From positions 372,001 to 436,000 of the forward strand of contig CAUQNX010000001.1 of assembly GCA_963519845.1 (NCBI GenBank): 64,000 nucleotides of DNA. The letters run 5' to 3'. Positions 46,413 through 56,239 of this stretch are shown piece by piece. This DNA is from Moellerella sp963519845. GTDB lineage: Bacteria; Pseudomonadota; Gammaproteobacteria; Enterobacterales; Enterobacteriaceae. Position 1 is the first letter of the stretch. The number at the start of each line of letters is the position of its first letter. The position numbers and the translations under genes were made by a program. The notes under the pieces were generated by a model, which had not been told where the DNA came from, searched no databases, and saw nothing but the letters and a program-made list of their open reading frames with translations.

Positions 46413-47489
46413 TTACAGAACATCAACACTATTCAGTTCTTTAAATGCTTGTTCCAAACGAACAACCATAGATTCCTGTGATTTACGTAACCAAGCACGT
46501 GGATCATAGTATTTTTTATTTGGCTTATCAGCACCTTCTGGATTACCCAGTTGAGCTTGTAAATAGCCTTCGTTCTTTTTGTAATAGTTCAGAATACCTT
46601 CCCATGTTGCCCATTGGGTATCGGTATCGATATTCATTTTCACAACGCCATAACCTACAGCTTCTTTGATCTCTTCAGCTGATGAGCCTGAACCACCATG
46701 GAAAACGAAGTTTAAGCTATTGTGTGGCAAGTTGAATTTCTCAGAAACGAAGTCTTGAGAATTGCGCAGAATTTTTGGCGTTAACTGAACGTTACCTGGC
46801 TTATAAACACCATGTACGTTACCAAAAGAAGCTGCGATAGTGAAACGTGGGCTAACCGCATTCAGTTTCTCATAGGCATATGCAACGTCTTCAGGCTGAG
46901 TATAGAGCTCTGAGCTATCCATACCTGAGTTATCAACGCCGTCTTCTTCACCACCAGTACAACCCAGTTCGATCTCTAGGGTCATATCGATTTTAGCCAT
47001 GCGAGCCAGATACTTAGCACAGATTTCAATATTTTCTTCCAAAGTCTCTTCTGACAAATCGATCATATGAGAAGAGAACAGTGGTTTACCTGTTTGTGCA
47101 AAGTGTTTTTCGCCCGCATCCAGCAAACCATCAATCCATGGCAGCAATTTACGTGCGCAATGGTCGGTATGCAGAATAACAGGAACACCATAATGTTCAG
47201 CCATTTGGTGAACATGGTGTGCGCCAGAGATAGCACCGAAAATAGCCGCTTGTTGACCTTCGGCTTTCAGTCCTTTACCAGCGATAAATGCAGCACCGCC
47301 ATTAGAGAATTGAACAATAACCGGTGAACGTACTTTGGCTGCGGCTTCCATAACTGCGTTGATTGAATCTGTTCCTACGCAGTTAACAGCTGGCAGTGCA
47401 AAATTATTTTCCTTAGCAACTGCGAAAACTTTCTGAACATCATCGCCAGTGATCACACCTGGTTTTACGAAATCAAAAATCTTAGACAT
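46413..47489 (-). CDS. fbaA: Class II fructose-bisphosphate aldolase
   Basis: 358 aa (E. coli 359). Zinc-dependent glycolytic aldolase. HTDHCARKLLPW supplies the catalytic Asp and a zinc His, the glycine-rich loop LGCTGGEEDGVDN follows, and VFHGGSGS binds phosphate. It lies 57 bp downstream of pgk in the epd-pgk-fbaA order found in E. coli. Confidence 0.97.
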   Translation of the reverse strand: MSKIFDFVKPGVITGDDVQKVFAVAKENNFALPAVNCVGTDSINAVMEAAAKVRSPVIVQFSNGGAAFIAGKGLKAEGQQAAIFGAISGAHHVHQMAEHYGVPVILHTDHCARKLLPWIDGLLDAGEKHFAQTGKPLFSSHMIDLSEETLEENIEICAKYLARMAKIDMTLEIELGCTGGEEDGVDNSGMDSSELYTQPEDVAYAYEKLNAVSPRFTIAASFGNVHGVYKPGNVQLTPKILRNSQDFVSEKFNLPHNSLNFVFHGGSGSSAEEIKEAVGYGVVKMNIDTDTQWATWEGILNYYKKNEGYLQAQLGNPEGADKPNKKYYDPRAWLRKSQESMVVRLEQAFKELNSVDVL

Positions 47490-47546
47490 ATGACAGGGTC
47501 CTGTAGTTAACAGCTAGCCGATGCTCGCTGTTGTTTCATGACATAA

Positions 47547-48710
47547 TTACGCTTTAGCACGTTCTTCAAGCATCACAACTGCGGGTAGTTTTTTACCTTC
47601 AACGAATTCAAGGAAAGCACCGCCGCCGGTTGAGATGTACGAAATTTTGTCTGCAATACCGAATAAATCGATCGCAGCTAGCGTATCACCGCCACCCGCA
47701 ATAGAGAATGCATCACTTTCAGCAATTGCTCTTGCAATTATTTCAGTTCCTTTACGGAAATTAGGGAATTCAAACACGCCCACTGGGCCATTCCATAAAA
47801 TCGTCTTAGCATTTTTTAGAATTTCAGCCAAACGCTCTGCTGATTCATCGCCGAGATCCAGAATTTGCTCATCATCTTTAATATCACTTGATGATTTCAA
47901 TACGGCTTCTGCGGTTTCTGAAAACTCAGTCGCCACGCGCACATCTGTTGGTACTGGGATCTCGCAATGTTCTAATAATTTTTTAGCATCAGGGATCAGG
48001 TCTGCTTCATAGAGCGAGCGACCCACGTTATGACCTTGTGCTGCGATGAAGGTATTAGCAATACCACCACCGACAATCAGTTGATCTGCAATCTTAGAGA
48101 GTGAATCTAGTACAGTAAGTTTAGTAGAAACCTTAGAACCACCCACAATAGCAACCATTGGATGAGCTGGATTATGTAACGCTTTGCCTAATGCTTCTAA
48201 CTCATTGCTTAACAGTGGACCTGCACAAGCGATTGGCGCAAATTTCGCCACACCATGAGTAGATGCTTGAGCACGGTGAGCCGTTCCAAATGCATCCATA
48301 ACATAGATATCACATAGAGCTGCATACTGTTTAGATAGGGTTTCGTCGTCTTTTTTCTCGCCCTTATTAAAACGGACATTCTCTAAAACAACTAACTCAC
48401 CTTCTGCGATCTCAACGTCATCCAGATAATCTTTTACCAAACGAACTGGGTAATCGATTTTTGCTGCCAGATAGTCAACAACAGGTTGCAAGGAAAATTC
48501 TTCATTGTACTCACCCTCGGTTGGACGACCTAAGTGAGAAGTGACCATTACTTTAGCGCCTTGTTTAAGGGCATTTTCAATTGTTGGTAAAGAAGCACGA
48601 ATACGTGCATCAGAGGTAACTTTGCCATCTTTCACAGGGACATTCAGGTCAGCGCGGATGAATATACGTTTACCCGCTAGATCTAAATCGGTCATCTTAA
48701 TAACAGACAT
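47547..48710 (-). CDS. pgk: Phosphoglycerate kinase
   Basis: 387 aa, the exact E. coli length. N-terminal KRIFIRADLNVPVKDGKV, the MVTSHLGRPTEGEYNEEFSL substrate site, AIVGGSKVSTKL and the C-terminal nucleotide loop STGGGAFLEFVEGKKLP. Interconverts 1,3-bisphosphoglycerate and ADP with 3-phosphoglycerate and ATP. Middle gene of epd-pgk-fbaA. Confidence 0.98.
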   Translation of the reverse strand: MSVIKMTDLDLAGKRIFIRADLNVPVKDGKVTSDARIRASLPTIENALKQGAKVMVTSHLGRPTEGEYNEEFSLQPVVDYLAAKIDYPVRLVKDYLDDVEIAEGELVVLENVRFNKGEKKDDETLSKQYAALCDIYVMDAFGTAHRAQASTHGVAKFAPIACAGPLLSNELEALGKALHNPAHPMVAIVGGSKVSTKLTVLDSLSKIADQLIVGGGIANTFIAAQGHNVGRSLYEADLIPDAKKLLEHCEIPVPTDVRVATEFSETAEAVLKSSSDIKDDEQILDLGDESAERLAEILKNAKTILWNGPVGVFEFPNFRKGTEIIARAIAESDAFSIAGGGDTLAAIDLFGIADKISYISTGGGAFLEFVEGKKLPAVVMLEERAKA

Positions 48711-48795
48711 GGTGAATCCTCTTGTTGAATCTCTATATAAAATTGGTAATCGTCTGCTGGCCGTTGGATGAATATCATCTCAACGCCACAGCTAA

Positions 48796-49815
48796 TCAGT
48801 TGAACCCTTTTGCCGCCATCACTAGTGTTGTATCTAGCATACGGTTTGCAAATCCCCACTCATTATCACACCAAACTAAGGTTTTAATTAGGTGTTTACC
48901 ACTCACTCTGGTCTGTGTTCCATCGACGATTGCACTATGGGGGTCGTGATTAAAATCCATCGATACCAAAGGGAGCTCCGTGTAATCTACTATACCACGA
49001 AAATTACCGACTGCAGCTTCTTGTAATAATCGGTTAACTTCTGTCACATTCACATTTTCACGTACTGTTACGCTCAAATCAATTGCAGTCACATTTGTCG
49101 TGGGTACTCGAACAGAAATTGCTTCAAAGTGATCTTGGAATTTTGGGAAAATACGTGCAATCCCAGCCGCTAATCGGGTATCTACCGGAATAATTGACTG
49201 GCTGGCAGATCGGGTTCTACGTAAATCCTTGTGATACGAATCGATAACAGGCTGATCATTCATTGACGCATGTATCGTTGTCACCGTACCGGACTCAATA
49301 CCAAAAGCGTCATCAAGCAACTGGATAACAGGTATTATACAATTTGTGGTACAAGATGCATTAGAGACAATTTTATCATCTCTCTTTAACGTTAAATGAT
49401 TAACGCCATACACAATTGTCGCATCGAGATCGTCCCCACCAGGGTGAGCAAATAGCACTTTTTTGGCCCCAGAAGTCAGATGGGCAAGGCCATCATCGCG
49501 CGAGCCATATACACCACTGCAATCGAGCACGACATCGATGCCTAACTCTTTCCATGGTAATTGTTCAATGCTCGATCGGTGAAATAGACGAATCGTATCA
49601 TCACCAACTTGCAATAATTCATTATTGAGACGTACATCCCAAGCAAAACGACCATGACTCGAATCATATTTCAGTAAATGCGCAATCCCTTCCGGTTCAG
49701 CAATTTCATTAATCGCAATAACCGAAATCTCAGCTCTTCTACCCGATTCATAAAGCGCTCTTAACACACTTCGTCCAATACGACCAAAACCGTTAATAGC
49801 CACTCTTATTGTCAT
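48796..49815 (-). CDS. epd: D-erythrose-4-phosphate dehydrogenase
   Basis: 339 aa, as E. coli Epd. GAPDH fold: N-terminal INGFGRIGRSVLRALYES, catalytic Cys in SNASCTTNCIIPV (near 154). The absence of a strong GAPDH-like P188 region and its position before pgk identify it as Epd, which makes 4-phosphoerythronate for pyridoxal phosphate synthesis. A Cra site lies about 150 bp upstream. Confidence 0.95.
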   Translation of the reverse strand: MTIRVAINGFGRIGRSVLRALYESGRRAEISVIAINEIAEPEGIAHLLKYDSSHGRFAWDVRLNNELLQVGDDTIRLFHRSSIEQLPWKELGIDVVLDCSGVYGSRDDGLAHLTSGAKKVLFAHPGGDDLDATIVYGVNHLTLKRDDKIVSNASCTTNCIIPVIQLLDDAFGIESGTVTTIHASMNDQPVIDSYHKDLRRTRSASQSIIPVDTRLAAGIARIFPKFQDHFEAISVRVPTTNVTAIDLSVTVRENVNVTEVNRLLQEAAVGNFRGIVDYTELPLVSMDFNHDPHSAIVDGTQTRVSGKHLIKTLVWCDNEWGFANRMLDTTLVMAAKGFN

Positions 49816-49960
49816 GTTATACCTTAAAATTCAGTAAAAATTTGACGATTGCTAAGGATAGCTGAGTCACTCGAAGTCTACTGCTCATTTCAGTGATAAA
49901 AGCTCAAAACTGTGCTGTAGTCGACAGTTTTCAAATTTACCTTACCTTAATTAAAATAAA

Positions 49961-49974
49961 CTGAAACGCTTCAG
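49961..49974 (-). promoter_or_regulatory. Cra (FruR) site of the epd operon
   Basis: CTGAAACGCTTCAG is a near-perfect palindrome matching the Cra consensus (GCTGAAWCGWTTCAGC core). E. coli epd-pgk is a known Cra target. It lies about 150 bp upstream of the epd ATG. Confidence 0.82.
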
Positions 49975-50048
49975 CTTCGATAAAATCAGCTTAAGGGATA
50001 TAAATTGAGAACGCAATAGCAAAAAATAGCAGATTGCACAAAAAAATA

Positions 50049-50080
50049 ACGCACCCGCACAAAAATTGATACGGATGCGT
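50049..50080 (-). terminator. Terminator of tktA
   Basis: acgcacccg (50049-50057) / cggatgcgt (50072-50080), 9-bp GC-rich stem with one G-U pair; on the minus strand followed by TATTTTTTT. Confidence 0.85.
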
Positions 50081-50154
50081 ATTTTGACGATATCGCTATC
50101 TTCAATCGAATTCAAGACACCTAAATCGGTAAATTAAATTCTGCTAGTTGTTGA

Positions 50155-52149
50155 CTATTTCAACAGTGATTTAGCCGTTGCCACAGTATTTTCAACGGTG
50201 AAACCAAACTCTTTAAATAGCAACTCAGCTGGAGCAGATTCACCAAATGAATGCATTCCAATGATTGCACCATTTAATCCTGCATATTTAAACCAGTAAT
50301 CAGCAATTCCGGCTTCAATCACAACACGCGTTGCAACCGCTGCTGGAAGAACAGATTCACGGTAAGCCGCATCTTGTTTATCAAATGCATCGGTAGATGG
50401 CATAGAAACAACACGGATTTTACGACCTTCTGCACGAAGTTGCTCACTCGCTTTAACCGCTAGTTCAACTTCAGAACCTGTAGCAATAAAGATCAGCTCA
50501 GGCTGGCCTTCGCTATCACTGAGGATATAGGCGCCTTTCTCAATATCAGCCAGTTGTTGCGCTGTACGAGGTTGCTGTGCCAAGTTTTGACGAGAGAAAA
50601 TCAGTGCACTTGGGCCATCTTTACGCTCAATCGCATATTTCCAAGCAACCGCAGACTCAACTTGGTCACATGGGCGCCATGTGCTGACGTTTGGCGTTAC
50701 GCGTAGGCTCGCTAATTGCTCAACAGGCTGGTGCGTTGGACCATCTTCACCCAGACCAATAGAGTCATGAGTATAGACAAAAATACTGCGGATCTTCATC
50801 AATGCCGCCATACGCACAGCATTACGTGCATATTCAACGAACATCAGGAAGGTCGCACCGTAAGGGATAAATCCACCGTGCAGTGCGATACCGTTCATAA
50901 TGGCTGACATACCAAACTCGCGCACACCATAATGAATATAGTTACCTGCCAGATCCAAGTTCAATGGTTTTGAACCAGACCACATTGTCAGGTTACTTGG
51001 TGCTAAGTCAGCTGAACCGCCAAGGAACTCAGGTAATACTTTACCAAAGGCTTCTAATGCATTTTGCGACGCTTTACGGCTAGCAATATTGGCTGGATTA
51101 GCTTGTAAGTTATCGATATAGCTCTTCGCCTCTACAGCAAAGTTAGCTGGCATATCGCCATTCATACGACGTTCGAATTCGCTCGCTAATTCAGGGAAAG
51201 CTTTAGCATAAGCGGCAAACTGTGCGTTCCAGCTAGCTTGTTTCGCTTTACCAGCTTCACGTGCATCCCACTCTTTATAAATTTCTGCTGGAATTTCAAA
51301 TGGCGCATAAGGCCAATCTAATGCTTTACGTGTTGCCGCGATTTCATCGTCACCCAGAGGTGCACCATGAACCGCTTCAGTACCTTGTTTGTGCGGAGAA
51401 CCAAAACCGATAATAGTTTTACACATAATCAGTGTCGGCTTGTCTGACACTCGGTGTGCTTCTTCGATAGCTGCATTGATTTGAGCTGCATCATGACCAT
51501 CAATATCACGGATTACATGCCAGTTATAGGCTTCAAAACGCGCTGCTGTATCATCCGTAAACCAGCCCTCAACATGACCATCAATAGAAATACCATTGTC
51601 ATCATAGAATGCGGTCAGTTTGCCCAATTTCAGCGTACCCGCTAATGAACAAACTTCATGGGAAATACCTTCCATCATACAACCATCACCCATTAGGGCA
51701 TAAGTATGATGATTAACGATATCGTGACCTGAACGGTTAAATTGCGCCGCTAAAGTACGTTCAGCGATAGCAAAACCAACCGCATTCGCAATACCTTGTC
51801 CTAATGGACCTGTCGTAGTTTCAACGCCTGGCGTATAACCATATTCTGGGTGGCCTGGTGTTTTTGAATGCAATTGACGAAAATTCTTCAATTCGTCCAT
51901 TGAAAGGTCATAACCGGTAAGATGTAGCAGGCTATAGATCAACATAGAACCATGACCATTAGATAATACAAAGCGATCACGGTTAGCCCACAGAGGATCA
52001 GCTGGGTTGTGATTCATATGATCACGCCATAGCACTTCTGCAATGTCGGCCATGCCCATAGGCGCGCCAGGATGCCCTGATTTTGCTTTCTGTACCGCAT
52101 CCATACTTAAGAAACGGATAGCATTAGCGAGGGTTTTACGAGTAGTCAT
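50155..52149 (-). CDS. tktA: Transketolase
   Basis: 664 aa (E. coli 663). Thiamine-diphosphate enzyme of the pentose phosphate pathway. KSGHPGAPMGMAD near residue 24, TTGPLGQGIANAVGFA, and the ThDP motif GDGCMMEGISHE through to DDNGISIDGH are canonical, as is the C-terminal HSFGESAPAELLFKEFGFT. The first gene on this strand after the regulator array. TktA versus TktB is decided by the adjacent epd-pgk-fbaA. Confidence 0.97.
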   Translation of the reverse strand: MTTRKTLANAIRFLSMDAVQKAKSGHPGAPMGMADIAEVLWRDHMNHNPADPLWANRDRFVLSNGHGSMLIYSLLHLTGYDLSMDELKNFRQLHSKTPGHPEYGYTPGVETTTGPLGQGIANAVGFAIAERTLAAQFNRSGHDIVNHHTYALMGDGCMMEGISHEVCSLAGTLKLGKLTAFYDDNGISIDGHVEGWFTDDTAARFEAYNWHVIRDIDGHDAAQINAAIEEAHRVSDKPTLIMCKTIIGFGSPHKQGTEAVHGAPLGDDEIAATRKALDWPYAPFEIPAEIYKEWDAREAGKAKQASWNAQFAAYAKAFPELASEFERRMNGDMPANFAVEAKSYIDNLQANPANIASRKASQNALEAFGKVLPEFLGGSADLAPSNLTMWSGSKPLNLDLAGNYIHYGVREFGMSAIMNGIALHGGFIPYGATFLMFVEYARNAVRMAALMKIRSIFVYTHDSIGLGEDGPTHQPVEQLASLRVTPNVSTWRPCDQVESAVAWKYAIERKDGPSALIFSRQNLAQQPRTAQQLADIEKGAYILSDSEGQPELIFIATGSEVELAVKASEQLRAEGRKIRVVSMPSTDAFDKQDAAYRESVLPAAVATRVVIEAGIADYWFKYAGLNGAIIGMHSFGESAPAELLFKEFGFTVENTVATAKSLLK

Positions 52150-52678
52150 TATTACACTCCAGGTCGGATAAAAGCGTACTTAAACCAATTAATTACAACG
52201 CAATATAGCAATAGCGAGCAGTTTCAAAACAAGCATATGAAACTAACGCAATTTGCCTCTGACAGCAATTTTTTACTGTCTGGCGGCGCCATATGGCTCC
52301 AAAAATCGTGATGCTACAAAATTACTATTTTCTCTACGTAACCGCCTTGCGCAACCAAAGCAAGCGTTTAAGCGTAAATTACGCAACCAATCTCGATATT
52401 AGACCTGAGATGAATAGTGATAAGCAAGATAATTTATCGATGAATAGTGAATCGACACAAAATATGCTCGCTATTATTTTAAGACCTAACATAAACCTAC
52501 TTCATTCAATATCAATTTTCAGCCACTCAATAAAGTAACGAGTCAGTTAATTAAATAATTACATATTAATTAATTAAGTTAGTAAAAACTTTATCCTAAT
52601 TAAAAGCCAGATGATTGACCATAATAAAAATATAATTATCTTATTACATGAATAAATAAGAAAATAGAGGGAAACATA
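52150..52678. other. Divergent region between tktA and the regulator array
   Basis: 529 bp with no supported gene; composition drops from the tktA side to strongly AT-rich towards the array. It must carry the tktA promoter and probably the array promoter. gatgaatagtg occurs twice (around 52409 and 52439). AGAGGG precedes the first array ATG. Confidence 0.5.
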
Positions 52679-53362
52679 ATGAATAAAAATAGCGACCTAA
52701 TTAGTCAGCAGTTAATTAACACATGGGAAAACAATCAGGACCCTTACACACTTAAAGATATTAACTCAAAGTATCTTTACGCTAATAGCGCCTTCTATAA
52801 ACTGATCAATTTATCCGATGATTTCAATATAATTGGTTTAACTGATTATGATATACCTAATGCAGTGTGTTTTTTACATAAAAATTATATTAAATTAGAA
52901 CGAAAAGTGTTTGAAACACAGAAACGTGTTTCATCTATTGAATCACATATTTTTAATCAAAATCGAGAACGTCAAATCTATCTATGTGATAGAACGCCGA
53001 TTTTTAATGATAATAATCAACTGGTTGCATTGAGTTTCCACTACTCACCCTATATGGATTTCTCATCTAATTATTATATTAATGAGATCATACCCAACCA
53101 AGTTAATCGCGAAAACAAACCGGCTAACATTAATTCAGAAGAGATTGAAATATTAAGCCTATTCTCTCATTCAATGACAATGGAGGAGATTAGTCAGCTA
53201 CTGGATATAGAAGAAGAAAAAATAGAAGTTCTGCTTCTCACGCTCTGCCAAAGATTTAATTTAGAAACACTGGATGAACTAATGGACTATTGCATCACTC
53301 GAAGATTACATAGCAATATCCCAGAAAAGATCATGCCAAAAGGAACTCATGAGCTACTTTAG
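52679..53362 (+). CDS. Array gene 1: divergent PAS-like/LuxR-like protein
   Basis: 227 aa. The N-terminal half shows the array's PAS-like pattern (PYTLKDINSKYLYANSAFYKL, then IESHIFNQ and CDRTPIFNDNNQ). The C-terminal half is in the position of a LuxR HTH but degenerate: INSEEIEILSLFSHSMTMEEISQLL, with no REW motif and a recognition helix full of Glu (EEEKIEVLLLTL). DNA binding is doubtful. It is the most upstream gene, separated from gene 2 by 64 bp, while the core genes are 13-15 bp apart. No close family is recognised. Confidence 0.72.
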   Translation: MNKNSDLISQQLINTWENNQDPYTLKDINSKYLYANSAFYKLINLSDDFNIIGLTDYDIPNAVCFLHKNYIKLERKVFETQKRVSSIESHIFNQNRERQIYLCDRTPIFNDNNQLVALSFHYSPYMDFSSNYYINEIIPNQVNRENKPANINSEEIEILSLFSHSMTMEEISQLLDIEEEKIEVLLLTLCQRFNLETLDELMDYCITRRLHSNIPEKIMPKGTHELL

Positions 53363-53426
53363 CTTATTTGACATCACTAATATTATAAAAAATTTAAATT
53401 AATCTTATTTAAAATAAAAGAGAAAT

Positions 53427-54116
53427 ATGAATAGATTCAATATAAATAACATACCAACTGAAATGATTAATACCTTTGAGATAAGTGGCGATGCATGGGG
53501 TATTAAAGACAAAAATTCCTGTTTTGTTTATGCTAATAATACATGCAGAAGACTGCAAGCACTCGGAAGCACATTTTCTTATGAAGGACGCTATGATAAT
53601 GAAATCCCTTGGCTTGGGGCTCAATTTAGCAAAGCCTTTGTCTTACAAGATAAAATAGTAATAATGCGTGAAAAAAATATTAGTTCACTGGAAACCCACC
53701 AATGGAATAAAGAACAAAAATTATCGTCATATTTATTTGAAAAAATGCCCTTTTTTGATGATGAAAATAAATGTCAGGGCATTCTTTTTTATGGACGTAA
53801 AGCTGAACCTTACTGTTTAAACCGCCTTTATCAAGGAAAACTACCCAGTTCACTGATGTTGTCACACCCTGCTGATATCTTGACACCCCACGAATGGGGT
53901 ATTGTTTTTCTCTTTATTCATAACTATACCAATCAGCAAATTGCGAAATTGCTCAGTATTTCCTATCAAGCTGTCAAAAATCATTTCACTGCTATTTATC
54001 AGAAAATAGGCATTCATAAGTCCTCGCAATTATTAGAATACTGTTACGAGCATGATTTTGATTTATATGTCCCTGAGCATTTTGTTAAAGCAGGCAGCCG
54101 ATTATTGTTTAAATAA
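53427..54116 (+). CDS. Array gene 2: PAS-LuxR regulator, class Y
   Basis: 229 aa. PAS-like sensor about residues 15-130 (AWGIKDKNSCFVYANN), LuxR-type HTH about 150-210. It has the class-Y residues Ala36, Gln44, Tyr56 and Tyr122-Gly123. Its HTH is the most divergent of genes 2-7 (ILTPHEWGIVFLF, SYQAVKNHFTAIYQ), but the last 25 residues are identical to the other copies. This suggests partial homogenisation from the 3' end. Same-strand, no terminator before gene 3, which follows after 13 bp. Confidence 0.82.
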   Translation: MNRFNINNIPTEMINTFEISGDAWGIKDKNSCFVYANNTCRRLQALGSTFSYEGRYDNEIPWLGAQFSKAFVLQDKIVIMREKNISSLETHQWNKEQKLSSYLFEKMPFFDDENKCQGILFYGRKAEPYCLNRLYQGKLPSSLMLSHPADILTPHEWGIVFLFIHNYTNQQIAKLLSISYQAVKNHFTAIYQKIGIHKSSQLLEYCYEHDFDLYVPEHFVKAGSRLLFK

Positions 54117-54129
54117 TAAGGAGTGAAAA

Positions 54130-54819
54130 ATGAACAACTTTAATATAAATAGTATTCCTGCTGATATTATCAATAGTTTTGAAACTAGTGGTGATCCGTG
54201 GGGAATTAAAGATAAAAATTCTTGCTATATTTATGGTAATCAGGAGCTAAAACGTATAAAAAATTTGCCTATAAATTTTAATTATGAGGGTGTGTTTGAT
54301 GTCGAGATTCCTTGGGATGGAGCTCAGTTTTATAAAGAGTTAATGCTACATGATCAAACAACAATAGAACGTAATAAAACAATTATATCTTTAGAAACTC
54401 ATCATTTTTTTAATGAAACAAATTTGTCCTCTTATCTATGTGAGAAAATTCCTTTTTTTGATGATAATAATGAATGTCAGGGTATTATCTTTCACGCTCG
54501 TAAAGCTGAGTCTTACTGCTTAAACCGTCTTTATCGTGGTAAATTACCCGGCTCACTGATGTTTACTCCCCCTGCTGATACTCTATCAGCTCGTGAATGG
54601 GATATTGTTTTTCTATTTATCCATCGCTACACCAGCAAACAAATCGGTAAAATTCTTAATATCTCCTATCGTACTGTCGAAAACCATTTTGCAGCTATTT
54701 ATCGAAAAATAGGCATTCATAAATCCTCGCAATTTTTAGAATACTGTTACGAGCATGATTTTGATTTATATGTTCCTGAGCATTTTGTTAAAGCAGGCAG
54801 CCGATTACTGTTTAAATAA
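54130..54819 (+). CDS. Array gene 3: PAS-LuxR regulator, class H
   Basis: 229 aa. Sensor half PWGIKDKNSCYIYGNQ with class-H residues Gly36, Lys44, Phe56 and His122-Ala123. The HTH (LSAREWDIVFLFIHRYTSKQ onward) is identical from residue 155 to 229 in genes 3 to 6. AAGGAGTG precedes the ATG. LuxR-type HTH with PAS sensors and no AHL domain are LuxR solos; the likely ligand is unknown. Confidence 0.85.
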   Translation: MNNFNINSIPADIINSFETSGDPWGIKDKNSCYIYGNQELKRIKNLPINFNYEGVFDVEIPWDGAQFYKELMLHDQTTIERNKTIISLETHHFFNETNLSSYLCEKIPFFDDNNECQGIIFHARKAESYCLNRLYRGKLPGSLMFTPPADTLSAREWDIVFLFIHRYTSKQIGKILNISYRTVENHFAAIYRKIGIHKSSQFLEYCYEHDFDLYVPEHFVKAGSRLLFK

Positions 54820-54833
54820 TAAGGAGTGAAAAA

Positions 54834-55523
54834 ATGAATAGTTTTAATATAAATAATATTCCCGCTGATATTATCAATACTTTTGAAATAAGTGGCGATG
54901 CTTGGGGTATTAAAGATAAAAATTCTTGTTTTGTTTATGCTAATAATACATTTAAAAATATACAATCTCTTAAGGACCCATTTTCTTATGAAGGACTTTA
55001 TGATGACGAGATCCCTTGGGAGGGTGCTCGATTTCATAAAGAATTTATATTACATGATAAAACGGTCATGGATCGTAGACAATCGATTACCTCTTTAGAA
55101 ACACATAAGTATTTCAACGATAACCATTTGTCATCATATTTATTTGAAAAAATTCCTTTCTATGGTGATAACAATGAATGCCAAGGTATTATTTTTTATG
55201 GACGCAAAGCCGAATCTTACTGCTTAAATCGTCTTTATCGAGGAAAATTACCCGGTTCACTGATGTTTACTCCCCCTGTTGATACTCTATCAACACGTGA
55301 GTGGGATATTGTTTTTTTGTTTATTCATCGCTACACCAGCAAACAAATCGGTAAAATTCTCAATATCTCCTATCGTACTGTCGAAAATCATTTTGCGGCC
55401 ATTTATCGAAAAATAGGTATTCATAAATCCTCGCAATTTTTAGAATACTGTTATGAACATGACTTTGATTTATATGTTCCTGAGCATTTTGTTAAAGCAG
55501 GCAGCCGATTACTGTTTAAATAA
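54834..55523 (+). CDS. Array gene 4: PAS-LuxR regulator, class Y
   Basis: 229 aa. Class-Y residues Ala36, Gln44, Tyr56, Tyr122-Gly123. Sensor spans residues about 15-130, linker with RKAESYCLNRLYRGKLPGS, HTH 150-210. From 55206 its last 318 bp, the spacer and the first part of gene 5 (to 55565) are identical, base for base, to the sequence 703 bp further on. That is recent duplication or gene conversion. Confidence 0.85.
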   Translation: MNSFNINNIPADIINTFEISGDAWGIKDKNSCFVYANNTFKNIQSLKDPFSYEGLYDDEIPWEGARFHKEFILHDKTVMDRRQSITSLETHKYFNDNHLSSYLFEKIPFYGDNNECQGIIFYGRKAESYCLNRLYRGKLPGSLMFTPPVDTLSTREWDIVFLFIHRYTSKQIGKILNISYRTVENHFAAIYRKIGIHKSSQFLEYCYEHDFDLYVPEHFVKAGSRLLFK

Positions 55524-55536
55524 CAAGGAGTGAGAA

Positions 55537-56226
55537 ATGAATAGCTTTAATATAAATAGTATTCCTGCTGATATTATTAATACTTTTGATATAAGTGGTG
55601 ATTCGTGGGGAATCAAAGATAAAAACTCTTGTAATGTATATGGTAATCAAGCCTTAAAGGAGTTACATAATTTAAATTACAATTATAGTTATGAAGGTTT
55701 ATTTGATATTGACATTCCCTGGAATGGCGCTAAGTTCCATAAAGAATTTAAATTACATGACCAAACAGTAATGGAAAGAAATAAAACCATAACTTCGTTA
55801 GAAACTCATAAATTTTTTAAAAATGATCATTTATCTTCCTATTTATTAGAAAAAATTCCTTTTTTTGATGATAATAATGAATGTCAGGGTATTATTTTTC
55901 ACGCTCGTAAAGCCGAATCTTACTGCTTAAATCGTCTTTATCGAGGAAAATTACCCGGTTCACTGATGTTTACTCCCCCTGTTGATACTCTATCAACACG
56001 TGAGTGGGATATTGTTTTTTTGTTTATTCATCGCTACACCAGCAAACAAATCGGTAAAATTCTCAATATCTCCTATCGTACTGTCGAAAATCATTTTGCG
56101 GCCATTTATCGAAAAATAGGTATTCATAAATCCTCGCAATTTTTAGAATACTGTTATGAACATGACTTTGATTTATATGTTCCTGAGCATTTTGTTAAAG
56201 CAGGCAGCCGATTACTGTTTAAATAA
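55537..56226 (+). CDS. Array gene 5: PAS-LuxR regulator, class H
   Basis: 229 aa. Class-H residues Gly36, His44, Phe56, His122-Ala123. The sensor differs from gene 4 at many positions (e.g. NVYGNQALKELHNL) while the HTH is identical to gene 4 in DNA as well as protein. ATG preceded by AAGGAGTG, 13 bp after the gene 4 stop. Confidence 0.85.
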   Translation: MNSFNINSIPADIINTFDISGDSWGIKDKNSCNVYGNQALKELHNLNYNYSYEGLFDIDIPWNGAKFHKEFKLHDQTVMERNKTITSLETHKFFKNDHLSSYLLEKIPFFDDNNECQGIIFHARKAESYCLNRLYRGKLPGSLMFTPPVDTLSTREWDIVFLFIHRYTSKQIGKILNISYRTVENHFAAIYRKIGIHKSSQFLEYCYEHDFDLYVPEHFVKAGSRLLFK

Positions 56227-56239
56227 CAAGGAGTGAGAA

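Larger units (their letters stand above)
49816..50154. other. epd promoter region and tktA 3' region
   Basis: 339 bp between tktA and epd on the same strand. It holds the tktA terminator (50049-50080) and a Cra/FruR site (49961-49974). No gene. Confidence 0.6.

Noticed and set aside
52293..52538. 81-codon open frame between tktA and the array
   Set aside because: No Shine-Dalgarno, no recognisable domain and atypical composition; probably chance.
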